DNA of 64,000 nucleotides from Collinsella sp. An268 (GCF_002159765.1 NZ_NFJH01000007.1:1-64000); one strand, 5' to 3'; shown: positions 1-8,222, counted from the first letter of the stretch. Notes: generated from the letters alone by a model not told the origin. Made by a program: numbers and translations.

Positions 1-88
1 GGGGGGGAGTCCTGCGTCCGGGCGCTGCGGTTGTTGGGCGCGGCCGTCAGTGCCTTGCGGGGCTGCGCACAGCGGTTGTTTTGCGAAT
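1..88. other. window edge, no gene seen
   Basis: This short GC-rich stretch lies downstream of the leftward PTS gene. No start with a ribosome-binding site and no clear terminator is visible. A further gene of the same operon, such as a phosphoglycosidase, could begin beyond the edge, but nothing here shows it. Confidence 0.3.
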
Positions 89-1519
89 CTACGCGCGCTC
101 GCTCACAGGGCCGTTCTCGATCTCATCCTTGGTGAAGCCAAAGAACCACGTGACGATGAACGAGACAGCAAAACCGGCGGAAGCGGCGATGCAGGCGGAA
201 ACGAGGTTGCCCGTACCACCTCCCACGAACGTGAGGATGGAAAGCACGCTCGAGGGCAAGCCGGCGACATAAGCCGTCACGCCAAGAGCAAGCGCGAGGG
301 CGCCCGAGACAAAGCTGCCAACCATGCTGCATACGAAGAGCTTGGGGTAGCGGAAGTCCATGCCGTAGATGAACGGCTCGCCGACGCCACCAATGAGCTG
401 TGCGATCAGGTAGCCGGCGCAGGCGCTCTTCTCTTCAGCGAGCTTGAGCTTTAAGAACGAGGCAATCTCTGCGCCAAAGGCCGGCCACAGGCTGATGGTG
501 ATTGCCACAAAGATGAAGGGATCGGAACCTGCCTGGAGGAAGGCGACCTGTGCGATGCCGATGAGCGCCACATGCATGCCGGTGATGACCATGGGCAACC
601 AGGCAGCAGCGAGGATGCCGCCGCCGATGATAGAGATGATGCCGCCCGAGGTGCCAATGAAGTTGAACGCAGCGGCGAGTCCGTTACCGAGCCACGAGCC
701 AATCGGCGCGAGCAGGCAGAGCATAATGGGCAGCGTGATACCAAGCGTGAGGAACGGAGTGAAGACGGTCTGCAGCGCATCGGGCATGTTCTTGCGCAGG
801 ATGCGCTCGAGTGCGTAGGCAACGGGGATTGTCAGCAAAATGGGGAGCACGGTTTGAGCATAGCTGCCCGGGGTGCAGGGGAAAGCGCCATAAATGCTGA
901 ACGCAGTTCCCTCGCTGGCGAGTGCCGAGAAATTGGGCTCTATGAGCATGCCACCCAGAAACGCGCCGAGGATGGGCGTGAGGCCGATTTGTTTGGCAGC
1001 GTTGTAACCAAGGTAGATGGGCATGAAGTAGAACGCGGCGTTGTAGATCATGTCCATAAGGCGCACAACATCGCTATCGGCGGCGAGCACGCCCGTCATC
1101 GTTGGCCCGAGCACCACACCGACGGTCTTGAAGAGACCAGCTGCGAGAAGCACGGGAATCATAGGCGTCATGGAGCCGGCGAGGTAGTTCATGATGCGCT
1201 TGCCAACCACGGAAGGGGTCAGCTTCTCGGCAGGGGCATCGAGGTTCTCGTCGATGGCCGCCTGCTTGGCAAAACCACCCATGGCGCAGAGCTCGTCATA
1301 GACCTTCGGCACGTTCTGGCCGATGATGATCTGGAACTGTCCGCCGGATTCCTGAGCACCCAGCACGCCGTTGATCTTTTTGACGGCAGCGGCATCGGGT
1401 ACGGTGCGGTCCTTCAGCGTGAAGCGCAGGCGCGTCATGCAATGGGTTACGAAACTGACGTTGCTCTTGCCTCCCACAGCTTCGAGCACGTCTGCTGCGA
1501 TCTGCTTGTTGTCAGCCAC
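89..1519 (-). CDS. PTS beta-glucoside-type EIIBC permease
   Basis: Membrane permease of the phosphoenolpyruvate sugar phosphotransferase system, importing a beta-glucoside-like or amino sugar and phosphorylating it. From the GTG start it has 476 residues: an EIIB domain (about 1-85) with phosphorylatable Cys-27 in CMTRLRF, then a glucose/glucoside-superfamily EIIC domain with about ten hydrophobic segments and the GEPFIYG sugar-site motif in the last third. There is no EIIA domain, so it needs a separate EIIA such as the one at 7029-7529. The GTG start is chosen because AGAAAGGAG precedes it at good spacing; longer in-frame starts lack this. It lies downstream of a bglG-type gene on the same strand, so antitermination control is likely. 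The sugar cannot be read from sequence; with a MupG-like gene nearby, N-acetylmuramate-type substrates are possible. Confidence 0.9.
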   Translation of the reverse strand: MADNKQIAADVLEAVGGKSNVSFVTHCMTRLRFTLKDRTVPDAAAVKKINGVLGAQESGGQFQIIIGQNVPKVYDELCAMGGFAKQAAIDENLDAPAEKLTPSVVGKRIMNYLAGSMTPMIPVLLAAGLFKTVGVVLGPTMTGVLAADSDVVRLMDMIYNAAFYFMPIYLGYNAAKQIGLTPILGAFLGGMLIEPNFSALASEGTAFSIYGAFPCTPGSYAQTVLPILLTIPVAYALERILRKNMPDALQTVFTPFLTLGITLPIMLCLLAPIGSWLGNGLAAAFNFIGTSGGIISIIGGGILAAAWLPMVITGMHVALIGIAQVAFLQAGSDPFIFVAITISLWPAFGAEIASFLKLKLAEEKSACAGYLIAQLIGGVGEPFIYGMDFRYPKLFVCSMVGSFVSGALALALGVTAYVAGLPSSVLSILTFVGGGTGNLVSACIAASAGFAVSFIVTWFFGFTKDEIENGPVSERA

Positions 1520-1594
1520 GGCTGCTCCTTTCTCTGTCCGCCTTTGCAGGCGGTGGTCGTTTTGTTTCACGACCGCTGATGTTCCCTATGCCCT

Positions 1595-1653
1595 GGTCGG
1601 CGTGCGCGCCGCACCGACCCCGGATAGCAATCTTTTCGCGTCGAGCACCGGGG
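1595..1653 (-). promoter_or_regulatory. overlapping hairpins between bglG and EIIBC genes
   Basis: On the minus-strand transcript two inverted repeats follow one another: CCCCGG (1648-1653 with 1618-1623), then GGTCGG/TGCG paired with CGCA/CCGACC (1595-1619). They overlap at 1618-1619, so they could be alternative structures. No T-run follows, so this is not a plain terminator. A role in antitermination or mRNA processing is inference. Confidence 0.3.
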
Positions 1654-1655
1654 TA

Positions 1656-2501
1656 TTAACCCTCGTTGGCGCTTGGATGCGAGCAGATACGGTTGATATG
1701 GAGGATGAGGTAGAGCTTCTCCTCATCGGTAAGTTCTTGCTGGTACGTGCTCATCAACAGGGCCGCAATGGCTTCTACACAGGTGGATGCCTGCGGATTG
1801 TCGGTGGCTGCCAAGGCATACATGCCCGAGTTCTCGCTTGCGATGGCGTCTCCTGTCGCAACGCGCCGAATGAGGTATTGGACGTGCGTGGCAAAGCGCG
1901 CAAAACCAAAGCCCTCGCGATCGACCGCTGTGCCCATGGTCTCCTCAACAATGCGCGTGATGTCTTCCAGTAGGCGGTCCTGCGTCTCGGCGGAATCGCT
2001 GGATACGGCACCGGCGGAGCTGTATGCACCGTTGATGATGCACATAGCAATGCCGGCTATCTCGTTGCGAGGCAGCGTGACCTCAAACAGGTGGTCAATA
2101 CGTGTGAGCGCCCACTGCGCGATCTTATATTCCAGTGGATAGTTCTGCTGCAAATCGTAGGAAAGGGGCGTCGAGAGATAGATATGCTCTCGCATGCGCT
2201 GCACGGCAAATTGGATGTGGTCGGCTAGCGCTACCTCGATATTAGGCGAGAGCCCATAGGTGAGCATGCTGCGTGCCATGTCGATGATCTGAGCGCTTAC
2301 CTCCAGATAGGCAAGGTCGAGGTCGCGCATGAGCTCAACATAGCGCGGTTCAACGTCATAGAAGGTGTGGTCGACAAGGTCGAGGTCAAGCTCGCTGCCG
2401 AGTGTGGCCTGTGCGAGCCCGCGACCGAGCGCCACGACCTGATGGCCAGCGGAGTCCACGCAGAGCACGGCATTGTTGTTGATGCGCTTAACGACGACCA
2501 C
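1656..2501 (-). CDS. BglG/LicT-family transcription antiterminator
   Basis: RNA-binding antiterminator that stops premature termination in PTS sugar operons and is itself controlled by PTS phosphorylation. From the GTG start (281 residues) it has the co-antiterminator RNA-binding domain (about 1-55, opening VVVKRINNNAVL) and two PRD domains. Candidate phospho-histidines lie in LADHIQF (PRD1) and in ATHVQY and LHINRI (PRD2). The GTG is preferred over the upstream ATG because GGGGAGG sits six bases before it; the ATG has no ribosome-binding site. The EIIBC gene follows on the same strand, and a U-tailed terminator precedes this gene, so it may control its own leader as well as the PTS gene. Confidence 0.92.
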   Translation of the reverse strand: MVVVKRINNNAVLCVDSAGHQVVALGRGLAQATLGSELDLDLVDHTFYDVEPRYVELMRDLDLAYLEVSAQIIDMARSMLTYGLSPNIEVALADHIQFAVQRMREHIYLSTPLSYDLQQNYPLEYKIAQWALTRIDHLFEVTLPRNEIAGIAMCIINGAYSSAGAVSSDSAETQDRLLEDITRIVEETMGTAVDREGFGFARFATHVQYLIRRVATGDAIASENSGMYALAATDNPQASTCVEAIAALLMSTYQQELTDEEKLYLILHINRICSHPSANEG

Positions 2502-2520
2502 GGTGCCTCCCCTCGGCATG

Positions 2521-2569
2521 AAAAAACGGAACAGACATAGTACGCCTCTTAGCGTCCAGTCTGCCCCGT
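2521..2569 (-). terminator. leader terminator upstream of bglG
   Basis: On the minus strand an 11-base-pair stem (2559-2569 with 2526-2536, two G-U pairs) with an inner ACGC/GCGT hairpin is followed directly by six T. It lies only about 20 bases before the antiterminator gene, so it is a leader terminator rather than the end of another gene. A clear RAT consensus was not found in the preceding bases. Confidence 0.6.
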
Positions 2570-2720
2570 CGCGATTGCGTGGGTTACACCCTGTGCTCCC
2601 GCATAGTAGGAGCGCGGGCGCTGGTCTGTCAAGTAAGCTTTATCGCCTACCGCTCGGCGGCGAATTTCTACCGTTTGTCTCTTGTGGATCAGAGTCGGAT
2701 TCCAAAATAGACAGCTAATC

Positions 2721-2740
2721 ATATAGATAATTATCTATAT
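2721..2740. promoter_or_regulatory. perfect 20-bp palindrome, toxin-antitoxin operator
   Basis: ATATAGATAATTATCTATAT is a perfect palindrome 36 bases before the antitoxin start, in an AT-rich patch within GC-rich DNA. Part of it, TATAAT-like, could serve as a -10 box. A further ATAGAT half-site follows at 2752. Phd/YefM antitoxins bind such palindromes, so autorepression is likely. The second toxin-antitoxin locus has a related GATAAT/ATTATC site at 61508-61520. Confidence 0.7.
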
Positions 2741-2775
2741 AATGTAGGGAATATAGATTATCAGGGGAGGTCCCA

Positions 2776-3078
2776 ATGGTTTTTGAGCCGGCAAGCGTGT
2801 ATCCCATCAGCGCACTTCAGAAAAATCAGCGTGAAGTTCGTGAGGCGGCAAAGAGCAAGCTTCTGCGCATCACGGAAAACGGGGCCTCTGCCTATGTGTT
2901 CTGCTCGGAGGAAGTGCTCGAGCAGACCATCGAGCGCGCCGTAGCAGAGGCTCTTTATGAGCGCGAGTGCCTTGAGGCGTACGAGCGCGGGGAAAGCGAT
3001 ATTCGAGAGGGCCGCTATGTGGAGGGCGTCGATGCCCTAAAGTCCGCTGTTTCCGCGCGCCGTGCGCGAGTTGCCTAA
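2776..3078 (+). CDS. Phd/YefM-type antitoxin
   Basis: Small antitoxin of 100 residues expected to bind its own operator with the N-terminal half and to neutralise the downstream toxin with the C-terminal half. The N-terminus (YPISALQKNQREVREAAK, then LRITENGASAYVF) has the Phd/YefM pattern, and the C-terminal part is charged and likely helical. GGGGAGG precedes the ATG. The TAA stop overlaps the toxin ATG by one base (TAATG), giving translational coupling. It is clearly related to the antitoxin at 61184-61489, which shares the core RITENG-x-x-AYVF. Confidence 0.88.
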   Translation: MVFEPASVYPISALQKNQREVREAAKSKLLRITENGASAYVFCSEEVLEQTIERAVAEALYERECLEAYERGESDIREGRYVEGVDALKSAVSARRARVA

Positions 3079-3344
3079 TGACGCGCCTGATATTCTCCGA
3101 TACGTTTGTCGATGCGCTGGCAGACGTTCAGTCGGAGCGCGTCTATCAGCGCATCATTACGCTTGTGTCCTACCTTGAGCACATGCCAGAGATGGGCTCC
3201 CCCGATGTGCCTGAGGCGGCGCGTCGGCGTTTTGGCGAAGGTGCGCGCAAGCTGGTCGCGAGCCCCTTTGACGTGCTGTACCTATACGATGCCGACCGCG
3301 ATGAGGTGCATGTTGACGGGTTGGTGCACCAGCGTGCATTGTGA
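3078..3344 (+). CDS. RelE/ParE-family toxin
   Basis: Toxin of 88 residues paired with the upstream antitoxin; it starts on the last base of the antitoxin stop codon. Size, the central basic segment (RRRFGEGARKLVASPFDVLYLYDA) and the closing beta-strand pattern match the RelE/ParE fold. Family members are ribosome-dependent mRNA nucleases or gyrase poisons; which one this is cannot be decided by eye. The toxin at 60922-61191 has the same layout (RFGPTLR... YTIVYRYD), so the two loci look like diverged paralogues. Confidence 0.82.
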   Translation: MTRLIFSDTFVDALADVQSERVYQRIITLVSYLEHMPEMGSPDVPEAARRRFGEGARKLVASPFDVLYLYDADRDEVHVDGLVHQRAL

Positions 3345-3350
3345 CGAGCG

Positions 3351-3380
3351 GCCGGTTTCGAATACGTTCGAACCGCGTGC
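3351..3380. repeat. imperfect inverted repeat after the toxin gene
   Basis: CGGTTTCGAA and TTCGAACCG face each other around TACG, pairing except for one bulged base. No T-run follows in either direction. It may be a weak transcription end or a protein site; function unknown. Confidence 0.3.
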
Positions 3381-3515
3381 GATATAGCAGAGATGGCAGC
3401 CAGTCGCCGAATACGTGCGTGCCGTCCGCCGGTGTTCGCCGTCAGCTTGCGGCACAGAGGCAGTAGCTTCGATACAGTTGACTCGCTGTGCAGACAATTC
3501 GAGCCAGGAGGTTTT

Positions 3516-4691
3516 ATGGTCAAGCTGGGAGTCTCGGTCTACCCGGAGCAGGAGTCGGCGGAAGAGCTCGCTTCGTATCTCGAGCGTGTGGCGGCTGCCG
3601 GTTTCAAAAAGGTGTTTACCAGCATGTTCTCGGTCGACGAGGGGGCAGATGCTCTTGTGGAGCGTTTTGGGTCGCTCGCGGAGCGCGTACATGCGCTGGG
3701 GATGGAGCTCTCGGTTGACGTGAACCCCATGCTCTTTGACCGTATTGGGGCTGCGGCCGATAACCTCGAGATCTTCCACCGCATGGGCATCGACGTGCTG
3801 CGCATGGACATGCCGTTTTTCGATGAACGCAACGCCGCGCTGATAGAGAACCCCTATGGTATCGGCATCGAGTTCAACGCCATGATGGAGGATCTGCTCT
3901 GCCGCTTCATTCCGGCGGAGCTCATGCCCAAGGTCGCGGTGTGCCACAACTTCTACCCGCAGCGCTTCACAGCGGAGAGCGTCGAGGCCTACTGCCAGAT
4001 GAATACTTTCTGGAAGGCGCGCGGCGCGCGGGTGGGCATGTTCATCAGCAGCCGGAGCGAGGGCGCGCGCGGCCCCTGGCCGGTGCGCGAGGGCCTTCCC
4101 ACCGTGGAGGACCATCGCGACATGCCCCTTGAGCTGCAACTGCGCCATGCCCTGTTGCTGGGGGACGTCGACGAGATCCTGATCGGCAACGAGCCGGCGA
4201 CCGACGAGGAGCTTGTCGCCGTAGGCGCGCTCATGCGCAAGCTCGCCGGCGAGGACGAGCCGAAGGCTTCGGACGGCGCCGCATCGCAGTTCGACGGGAT
4301 CGCGGCGCTCTTCGGTGCGGGCGAGCGCACGCTCCTGCACGTCGACCTCGATGATGATATCTCGCCCATCGAGCGCTCGATCGCGCTGGACTACCGGCGC
4401 CACAGCGACGGCGGCGACGGCACCGCGTACATGCTGCGCTCCCGCATGACGCGCATGTCCTACCGCGGCCAGGCTATCGAGCCGCGTGCCTGGGCGGAGC
4501 CCATGTTCCATCGCGGTGATATCGTGGTGGTGAACGACAATCTCGCGCATTACCGCGCCGAGCTGCAGATCGTGCTCAAGGATATGCCCAACGATGGACA
4601 GCGCAACCACATCGGCCGCATCGCGCCCGAGGAGCTTTTCCTGCTCGATGCGCTGGGCCCGCGCGTCACGTTCCTGCTCGAGGAGGCGTAG
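3516..4691 (+). CDS. DUF871 / MupG-like 6-phospho-glycoside hydrolase
   Basis: Cytoplasmic protein of 391 residues in the DUF871 family, whose studied member MupG cleaves 6-phospho-N-acetylmuramyl disaccharides made by PTS uptake. Seen here: a TIM-barrel-like N-terminal part starting MVKLGVSVYP, with GFKKVFTSMFS, LSVDVNP and CHNFYP patterns of the family (about 1-245), and a smaller C-terminal domain (about 270-391) with GDIVVVNDN near the end. The start has AGGAGG at ideal spacing. It sits between the toxin-antitoxin pair and a convergent GH51 gene, and 2 kb from an EIIBC gene running the other way. A role in recycling peptidoglycan sugars is inferred from the family. Confidence 0.82.
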   Translation: MVKLGVSVYPEQESAEELASYLERVAAAGFKKVFTSMFSVDEGADALVERFGSLAERVHALGMELSVDVNPMLFDRIGAAADNLEIFHRMGIDVLRMDMPFFDERNAALIENPYGIGIEFNAMMEDLLCRFIPAELMPKVAVCHNFYPQRFTAESVEAYCQMNTFWKARGARVGMFISSRSEGARGPWPVREGLPTVEDHRDMPLELQLRHALLLGDVDEILIGNEPATDEELVAVGALMRKLAGEDEPKASDGAASQFDGIAALFGAGERTLLHVDLDDDISPIERSIALDYRRHSDGGDGTAYMLRSRMTRMSYRGQAIEPRAWAEPMFHRGDIVVVNDNLAHYRAELQIVLKDMPNDGQRNHIGRIAPEELFLLDALGPRVTFLLEEA

Positions 4692-4764
4692 CCGGCGGCT
4701 GCCGATGCAACAGTTGTACGCGCCCGCCTCATGATGGGGCGGGCACGTGTCTGTGCGGAGCGCC

Positions 4765-6306
4765 TTACCTTATGTGCAGGACCGTCCAGCTGATCGGCGG
4801 CAACGTGACGCGCACCGTGCCGGACGCGGCGTCGAGCGCGGCCGAATCGTTGGCGTAGGGAGCGACGCGCTCCCGGTCGTTAAGGGTGTTGGCGGCAAAC
4901 GGGTCGCTGTCGTGCAGGGTCGTCGCCTCGACGGTCTCCGCGGTGCCGGGCACCGTGACCTCGAAGGCGGCGGGGGCGTCTTGCGAGCGGTTGGTCGCGA
5001 ACACGGCCAGCGTGCCGTCCGCGCAGCGCACCGCCACGGCGTTCACGCCGTTGACCGCGCCGTAGCGCGGGGTCGCCACGGTGTCGGCGGTAAGCTTGGG
5101 CTCCAGCACGGTGCCGCCCTTCGCCAGGCGCGCGGTCAGGGCAAACGGCCAGAACGTGGTCTGGCGCCACGCCGGACCGCCCGGCTCGGTCATGATCGGG
5201 GCGATGACGTTCACGAGTTGCGCCACGCAGGCGGCGCGCACACGGTCGGCGTTTTTCAGCAGCGTGATAAGGAGGTCGCCGAAGACCACGGCGTCGGCGA
5301 CCGAGTAGATGTCCTCGAGCAGGCGCGGGGCGACCGGCCAGTTGCCCCTGCCCTCGGGGACCTTGCTCGGCTCCTCGCCCTGATACCAGACGTTCCACTC
5401 GTCAAACGAGATAGAGACGTCGTGCGTGCTTTTGAGGCGCGCCTTGGTGGCGTCGATGATGGCGGCGACGTCGTTGATGAAGCCGTCCATGTCCTCGCCC
5501 GACGCGAGGAAGCTCGCCATGTCGCGCGTGCCATCGTCGTTGAGGGCGGGCTGGTAGTACGCATGGCAGGAGATGAAATCCACGTTTTCGAAGGTCCGCT
5601 CCAGCACGGTCTGCTCCCAGGCGCCGAAGGTGGGCATGCCGTGCGACGAGGAGCCGCAGACGACCAGCTCGACATCTGGATCGATCTGGCGCATGCCGGC
5701 GGCGACGGAGGCCGCGAGCGTGCCGTAGTCCTCGGCGGTCTTGTGCCCGAGCTGCCAGGGCCCGTCCATCTCGTTGCCAAGGCACCACATGCGGATGTCG
5801 AACGGCTCGTCGGCGCCGTTGGCGCGCCGGCGCTCAGAGAGCGCCGTGCCACCGGGGATGTTGGCGTATTCCAGGAGGTCAAGGGCCTCTTCAAGGCCGC
5901 GCGTGCCGAGGTTCACGGCCTCCATCAGCTCGTTGCCGCCCGTGGCTGCGAGCCATGCGGCCATCTCGTGCAGGCCGAACTCGTTGGTCTCGGTCGAGTG
6001 CCAGGCAAGATCGAGTCGGCGCGGGCGCTCCTCCCGGGGGCCGACGCCGTCCTCCCAGCGGTATCCGGAGACGAAGTTCCCCCCGGGGTAGCGGACGGCG
6101 GTGACGCCGAGTTCGCGCACGAGCTCGATCACGTCGCGGCGAAAGCCATGCTCGTCGGCGGTGGGGTGCTCCGGCTCGTAGATGCCGGTGTATACGCAGC
6201 GGCCCAGGTGCTCTACAAACGAGCCGAACAGGCGGTCGTGAACGGCCCCCACTTGAAAATCGTCTTCAACGACAAGACGCGCCGAGAGATGGTTCTGCTG
6301 ATCCAT
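4765..6306 (-). CDS. GH51 alpha-L-arabinofuranosidase
   Basis: Intracellular retaining glycosidase of 513 residues that removes arabinofuranose from arabino-oligosaccharides. The acid/base Glu is in CLGNEMDGPW and the nucleophile Glu in SFDEWNVWY; FGSFVEHLGRCVYTGIY and TAVRYPGGNFVSGY are GH51 signatures. The catalytic barrel is followed by a C-terminal beta-sandwich ending PPISWTVLHIR. The ATG has GAAAGGAAG upstream; longer in-frame starts are Arg/Pro-rich and unlike the family. There is no signal peptide, so substrates must be imported. It is convergent with the MupG-like gene, and no transporter lies beside it, apart from the broken EIIC fragment at 6775. Confidence 0.93.
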   Translation of the reverse strand: MDQQNHLSARLVVEDDFQVGAVHDRLFGSFVEHLGRCVYTGIYEPEHPTADEHGFRRDVIELVRELGVTAVRYPGGNFVSGYRWEDGVGPREERPRRLDLAWHSTETNEFGLHEMAAWLAATGGNELMEAVNLGTRGLEEALDLLEYANIPGGTALSERRRANGADEPFDIRMWCLGNEMDGPWQLGHKTAEDYGTLAASVAAGMRQIDPDVELVVCGSSSHGMPTFGAWEQTVLERTFENVDFISCHAYYQPALNDDGTRDMASFLASGEDMDGFINDVAAIIDATKARLKSTHDVSISFDEWNVWYQGEEPSKVPEGRGNWPVAPRLLEDIYSVADAVVFGDLLITLLKNADRVRAACVAQLVNVIAPIMTEPGGPAWRQTTFWPFALTARLAKGGTVLEPKLTADTVATPRYGAVNGVNAVAVRCADGTLAVFATNRSQDAPAAFEVTVPGTAETVEATTLHDSDPFAANTLNDRERVAPYANDSAALDAASGTVRVTLPPISWTVLHIR

Positions 6307-6370
6307 GGGCTTCCTTTCACTTGGGTGTGCGCTCGGAGCGATGCGGACGGGCCGTTGGCGCGCGCCGACG

Positions 6371-6406
6371 CCCGGTACCGAAACCTTAGTACAACTCGGT
6401 GCCGGG
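6371..6406 (-). promoter_or_regulatory. inverted repeat upstream of GH51 gene
   Basis: CCCGGTACCGA and TCGGTGCCGGG form an 11-base stem with one G-T pair around a 14-base loop, 65 bases before the GH51 start. It could be an operator for a sugar regulator or an mRNA leader hairpin. No T-run follows. Confidence 0.35.
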
Positions 6407-6602
6407 GCAGGGGACTCATTTTTGCGGCGCCGCAAGCGATCCTTTCGCGGACGGCGGCGTGGGGCCGGGCCGGGCGAATCGGGGGGGTGCGTGCAGGGCG
6501 ATTGCGCCGGCGCCCGGCGGGCGGGCCGGTGACGGGATGGGCCGGTGCGCACCCTGTTTTTTCACCTTCTTGCCGCGAACGGTAGCAAACAGGTCGTGAA
6601 CG

Positions 6603-6626
6603 GCATTTTGCCGAAATGCATTTTTT
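6603..6626 (+). terminator. U-tailed hairpin upstream of broken EIIC gene
   Basis: GCATTT-TGCCG-AAATGC followed by ATTTTTT reads as a small intrinsic terminator on the plus strand. No plus-strand gene ends before it, so it would act on a leader transcript, as in antiterminator-controlled PTS operons. The downstream gene is broken, so it may be a relic. Confidence 0.35.
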
Positions 6627-6774
6627 CTGGGCCGGCGTCGTTCACGGAATCCCATCCTGTTCGAGCAAGTTGTACGCGACAGGCATAATGCAAATCGGAG
6701 TGAGATAGCGGCCGCGTTTCTCTAACCACAAATGTCCTAACTGAGACCCAATCAATTTGAGGGGAGTGGGGTCA

Positions 6775-7032
6775 ATGAAGGTAGATGTGGCTGGAGTCAT
6801 GAAGCGCTTTTCCGGCGCGATGATTCAACCTGTGATGCTCTTGTCGGTCGCCGGCATCATGTTGGCGCTTGCCTCGGTTCTGCGCCTGAAGAGGCGCGCC
6901 GGTGCGTCTCGGGTGCGTAAGACGAGAGCGCCCGGCGATGACCGGGCGCTCTCTTGTAGACGGATGGACGTCGGGCGCGAGCGATATGCCCGCCGCAGCG
7001 CGGCACGGGCGACGCTCCTTCTGCCCTCTTAG
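6775..7032 (+). pseudogene. truncated PTS EIIC, first ~37 residues only
   Basis: The reading frame begins MKVDVAGVMKRFSGAMIQPV and continues as a hydrophobic helix to about base 6890, which is the N-terminus of a glucose/maltose-type EIIC permease (a full protein has 400 or more residues). After ASVLRL the frame turns into a Lys/Arg-rich run with no PTS similarity and crosses the terminator of the convergent EIIA gene. The start codon and a good GAGGGGAG site remain, so loss of the 3' part by deletion is the simplest reading; the join lies near the GGCGCGCC palindrome at about 6893. A second broken EIIC occurs at 41515. Production of the short peptide is possible but unlikely to matter. Confidence 0.7.
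6924..6953 (-). terminator. terminator of the EIIA gene
   Basis: A perfect 12-base-pair stem (6924-6935 with 6942-6953) with a CGATGA loop lies about 75 bases beyond the EIIA stop codon. The T-run is weak on both strands. It falls inside the out-of-family tail of the broken EIIC frame, which supports calling that frame dead. Confidence 0.7.
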
Positions 7033-7529
7033 GCAAACCAGATGGCGGTGTCTTGCACAGTTACCGAGCCGTCGTCGTGCTTGTGGAGGTTGCCTGAGCA
7101 GGTGTGCTCGGCAACGAGGCACATGGTTACCGGGTCGTAGCCCGCGGCGCGGATCTTCTCGATATCGATATCGAGTAGCTTCTGGCCAGCCGTGACGCGG
7201 TCGCCCTGCGCAACGTGCAGTGTGAAGCCATCGCCCTGCATCTCAACGGTGTCGATGCCTACGTGGACCATGACGGTGATACCGTTGTCGCCGGTGATAC
7301 CAAAGGCGTGGCCCGTGGGGAAAAGCGCATCGACCGTGCCCGAGACCGGGGCGATAACAGCACCCTCGGTGGGCACGATGGCCACGCCGTCGCCCATGGC
7401 CTTACTGGCAAACGCCTGATCGGCGACGGTAGAGATGTCGGCCAGTGTGCCGGTGACCGGGCAGAGGACGCTCGGTGCGGGTGCGGAGGTATCGGCTTCT
7501 TTGGTGAAGAGCTTGGAGAAGAGTCCCAT
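7029..7529 (-). CDS. crr: PTS EIIA(Glc)-type phosphocarrier
   Basis: Cytoplasmic phosphocarrier of 166 residues that takes phosphate from HPr and passes it to EIIB domains of glucose-superfamily permeases. The active His is in the MVHVGIDTVEM motif, and the helper His in PTGHAFGI. The fold-typical pattern from APVSGTV to GDRVTAGQKLL is complete. AGAAAGGAAACACC precedes the ATG. It stands alone: its neighbour is a broken EIIC, so it probably now serves distant EIIBC proteins such as those at 89-1519 and 50421-51824, neither of which carries its own EIIA. A minus-strand terminator-like hairpin lies about 95 bases upstream. Confidence 0.93.
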   Translation of the reverse strand: MGLFSKLFTKEADTSAPAPSVLCPVTGTLADISTVADQAFASKAMGDGVAIVPTEGAVIAPVSGTVDALFPTGHAFGITGDNGITVMVHVGIDTVEMQGDGFTLHVAQGDRVTAGQKLLDIDIEKIRAAGYDPVTMCLVAEHTCSGNLHKHDDGSVTVQDTAIWFA

Positions 7530-7622
7530 GGTGTTTCCTTTCTAAGCGGGCGGCTGGCCAATGCACCGTGCCCGATGGATGTGGGCAATTGCCTGGGGCG
7601 GTACTTGAAACCCTAGGCATGC

Positions 7623-7649
7623 AAAAACCCCGGCTGAGCAAACCGGGTT
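7623..7649 (-). terminator. terminator between nikR and EIIA genes
   Basis: On the minus strand AACCCGG pairs with CCGGGGTT (one bulge), followed by TTTTT. It most simply ends the nikR transcript, although it is about 125 bases past that stop, and it could instead be a leader terminator of the EIIA gene. Confidence 0.5.
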
Positions 7650-7776
7650 CTGCGGAAACACGCGACTCTATGCAATTCTTGCGACAAGGACAGTGTAGTT
7701 GTCCGTCCTGCCCGCGTTGCGCAGCCATCCTCCGAGCGGGCGCAATCGCTCGGTAGACGGCTGCGGCACGCAGGCG

Positions 7777-8220
7777 TCAGCGCTCGAGGCTCTCTTCGGT
7801 GGCGGCGCAGGTGAGCTCGCCGTGCTTTACGCCCCGCAGCCCCAGGAGCTTGTCGGCAAGCTCGTATACGCGCTCGCCACGGCCCTTAAGGGCAAGAATC
7901 TCCAGGCAGTTATGGTGATCGAGGTGCACGTGCATGGTCGAGACGATCTCGTGCGTGTAATCGTGCTGGATGGCGTCGAGCCTGCGGGTGAGGTCGCCCG
8001 TGTGATGGTCGTAGATCATGGTGAGCGAGCCTATGACCTCGGCATTGGGCGTGCGCAGCTCGTCTTGCACCAGGGATGCGCGGATGAGGTCGCGAATCGC
8101 CTCGGACCGGTTGGCAGGGCCTCCGGCGCGCGCGATCTGCGCATCGAAAGCGGCAAGGAGCTCAGCCGGGATGGCGATGGAGAAGCGGGCAAGTTCGCCT
8201 GTGGTGCCGTGGGCTCCCAT
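7777..8220 (-). CDS. nikR: NikR-type nickel-responsive regulator
   Basis: DNA-binding protein of 147 residues: a ribbon-helix-helix domain (about 10-52, ARFSIAIPAELLAAFD) followed by an ACT-like metal-binding domain. The four nickel ligands are present with NikR spacing: His-86, His-97, His-99 and Cys-105 (HVHLDHHNCLE). Family members repress nickel uptake genes when nickel is bound. No nickel transporter, urease or hydrogenase gene lies in this window, so its targets are elsewhere. It starts two bases after the stop of an 82-residue gene and is surely co-transcribed with it. Confidence 0.93.
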   Translation of the reverse strand: MGAHGTTGELARFSIAIPAELLAAFDAQIARAGGPANRSEAIRDLIRASLVQDELRTPNAEVIGSLTMIYDHHTGDLTRRLDAIQHDYTHEIVSTMHVHLDHHNCLEILALKGRGERVYELADKLLGLRGVKHGELTCAATEESLER

Positions 8221-8222
8221 GG

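Larger units (their letters stand above)
6307..6774. other. 468-bp divergent intergenic region
   Basis: This holds the 5' regions of the GH51 gene (left) and the truncated EIIC gene (right). Besides the two hairpins listed separately there is an 8-bp inverted repeat CGTGAACG/CGTTCACG around 6596-6650. Base composition shifts from very GC-rich to AT-richer at about 6600. No convincing extra gene is seen. Confidence 0.4.
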
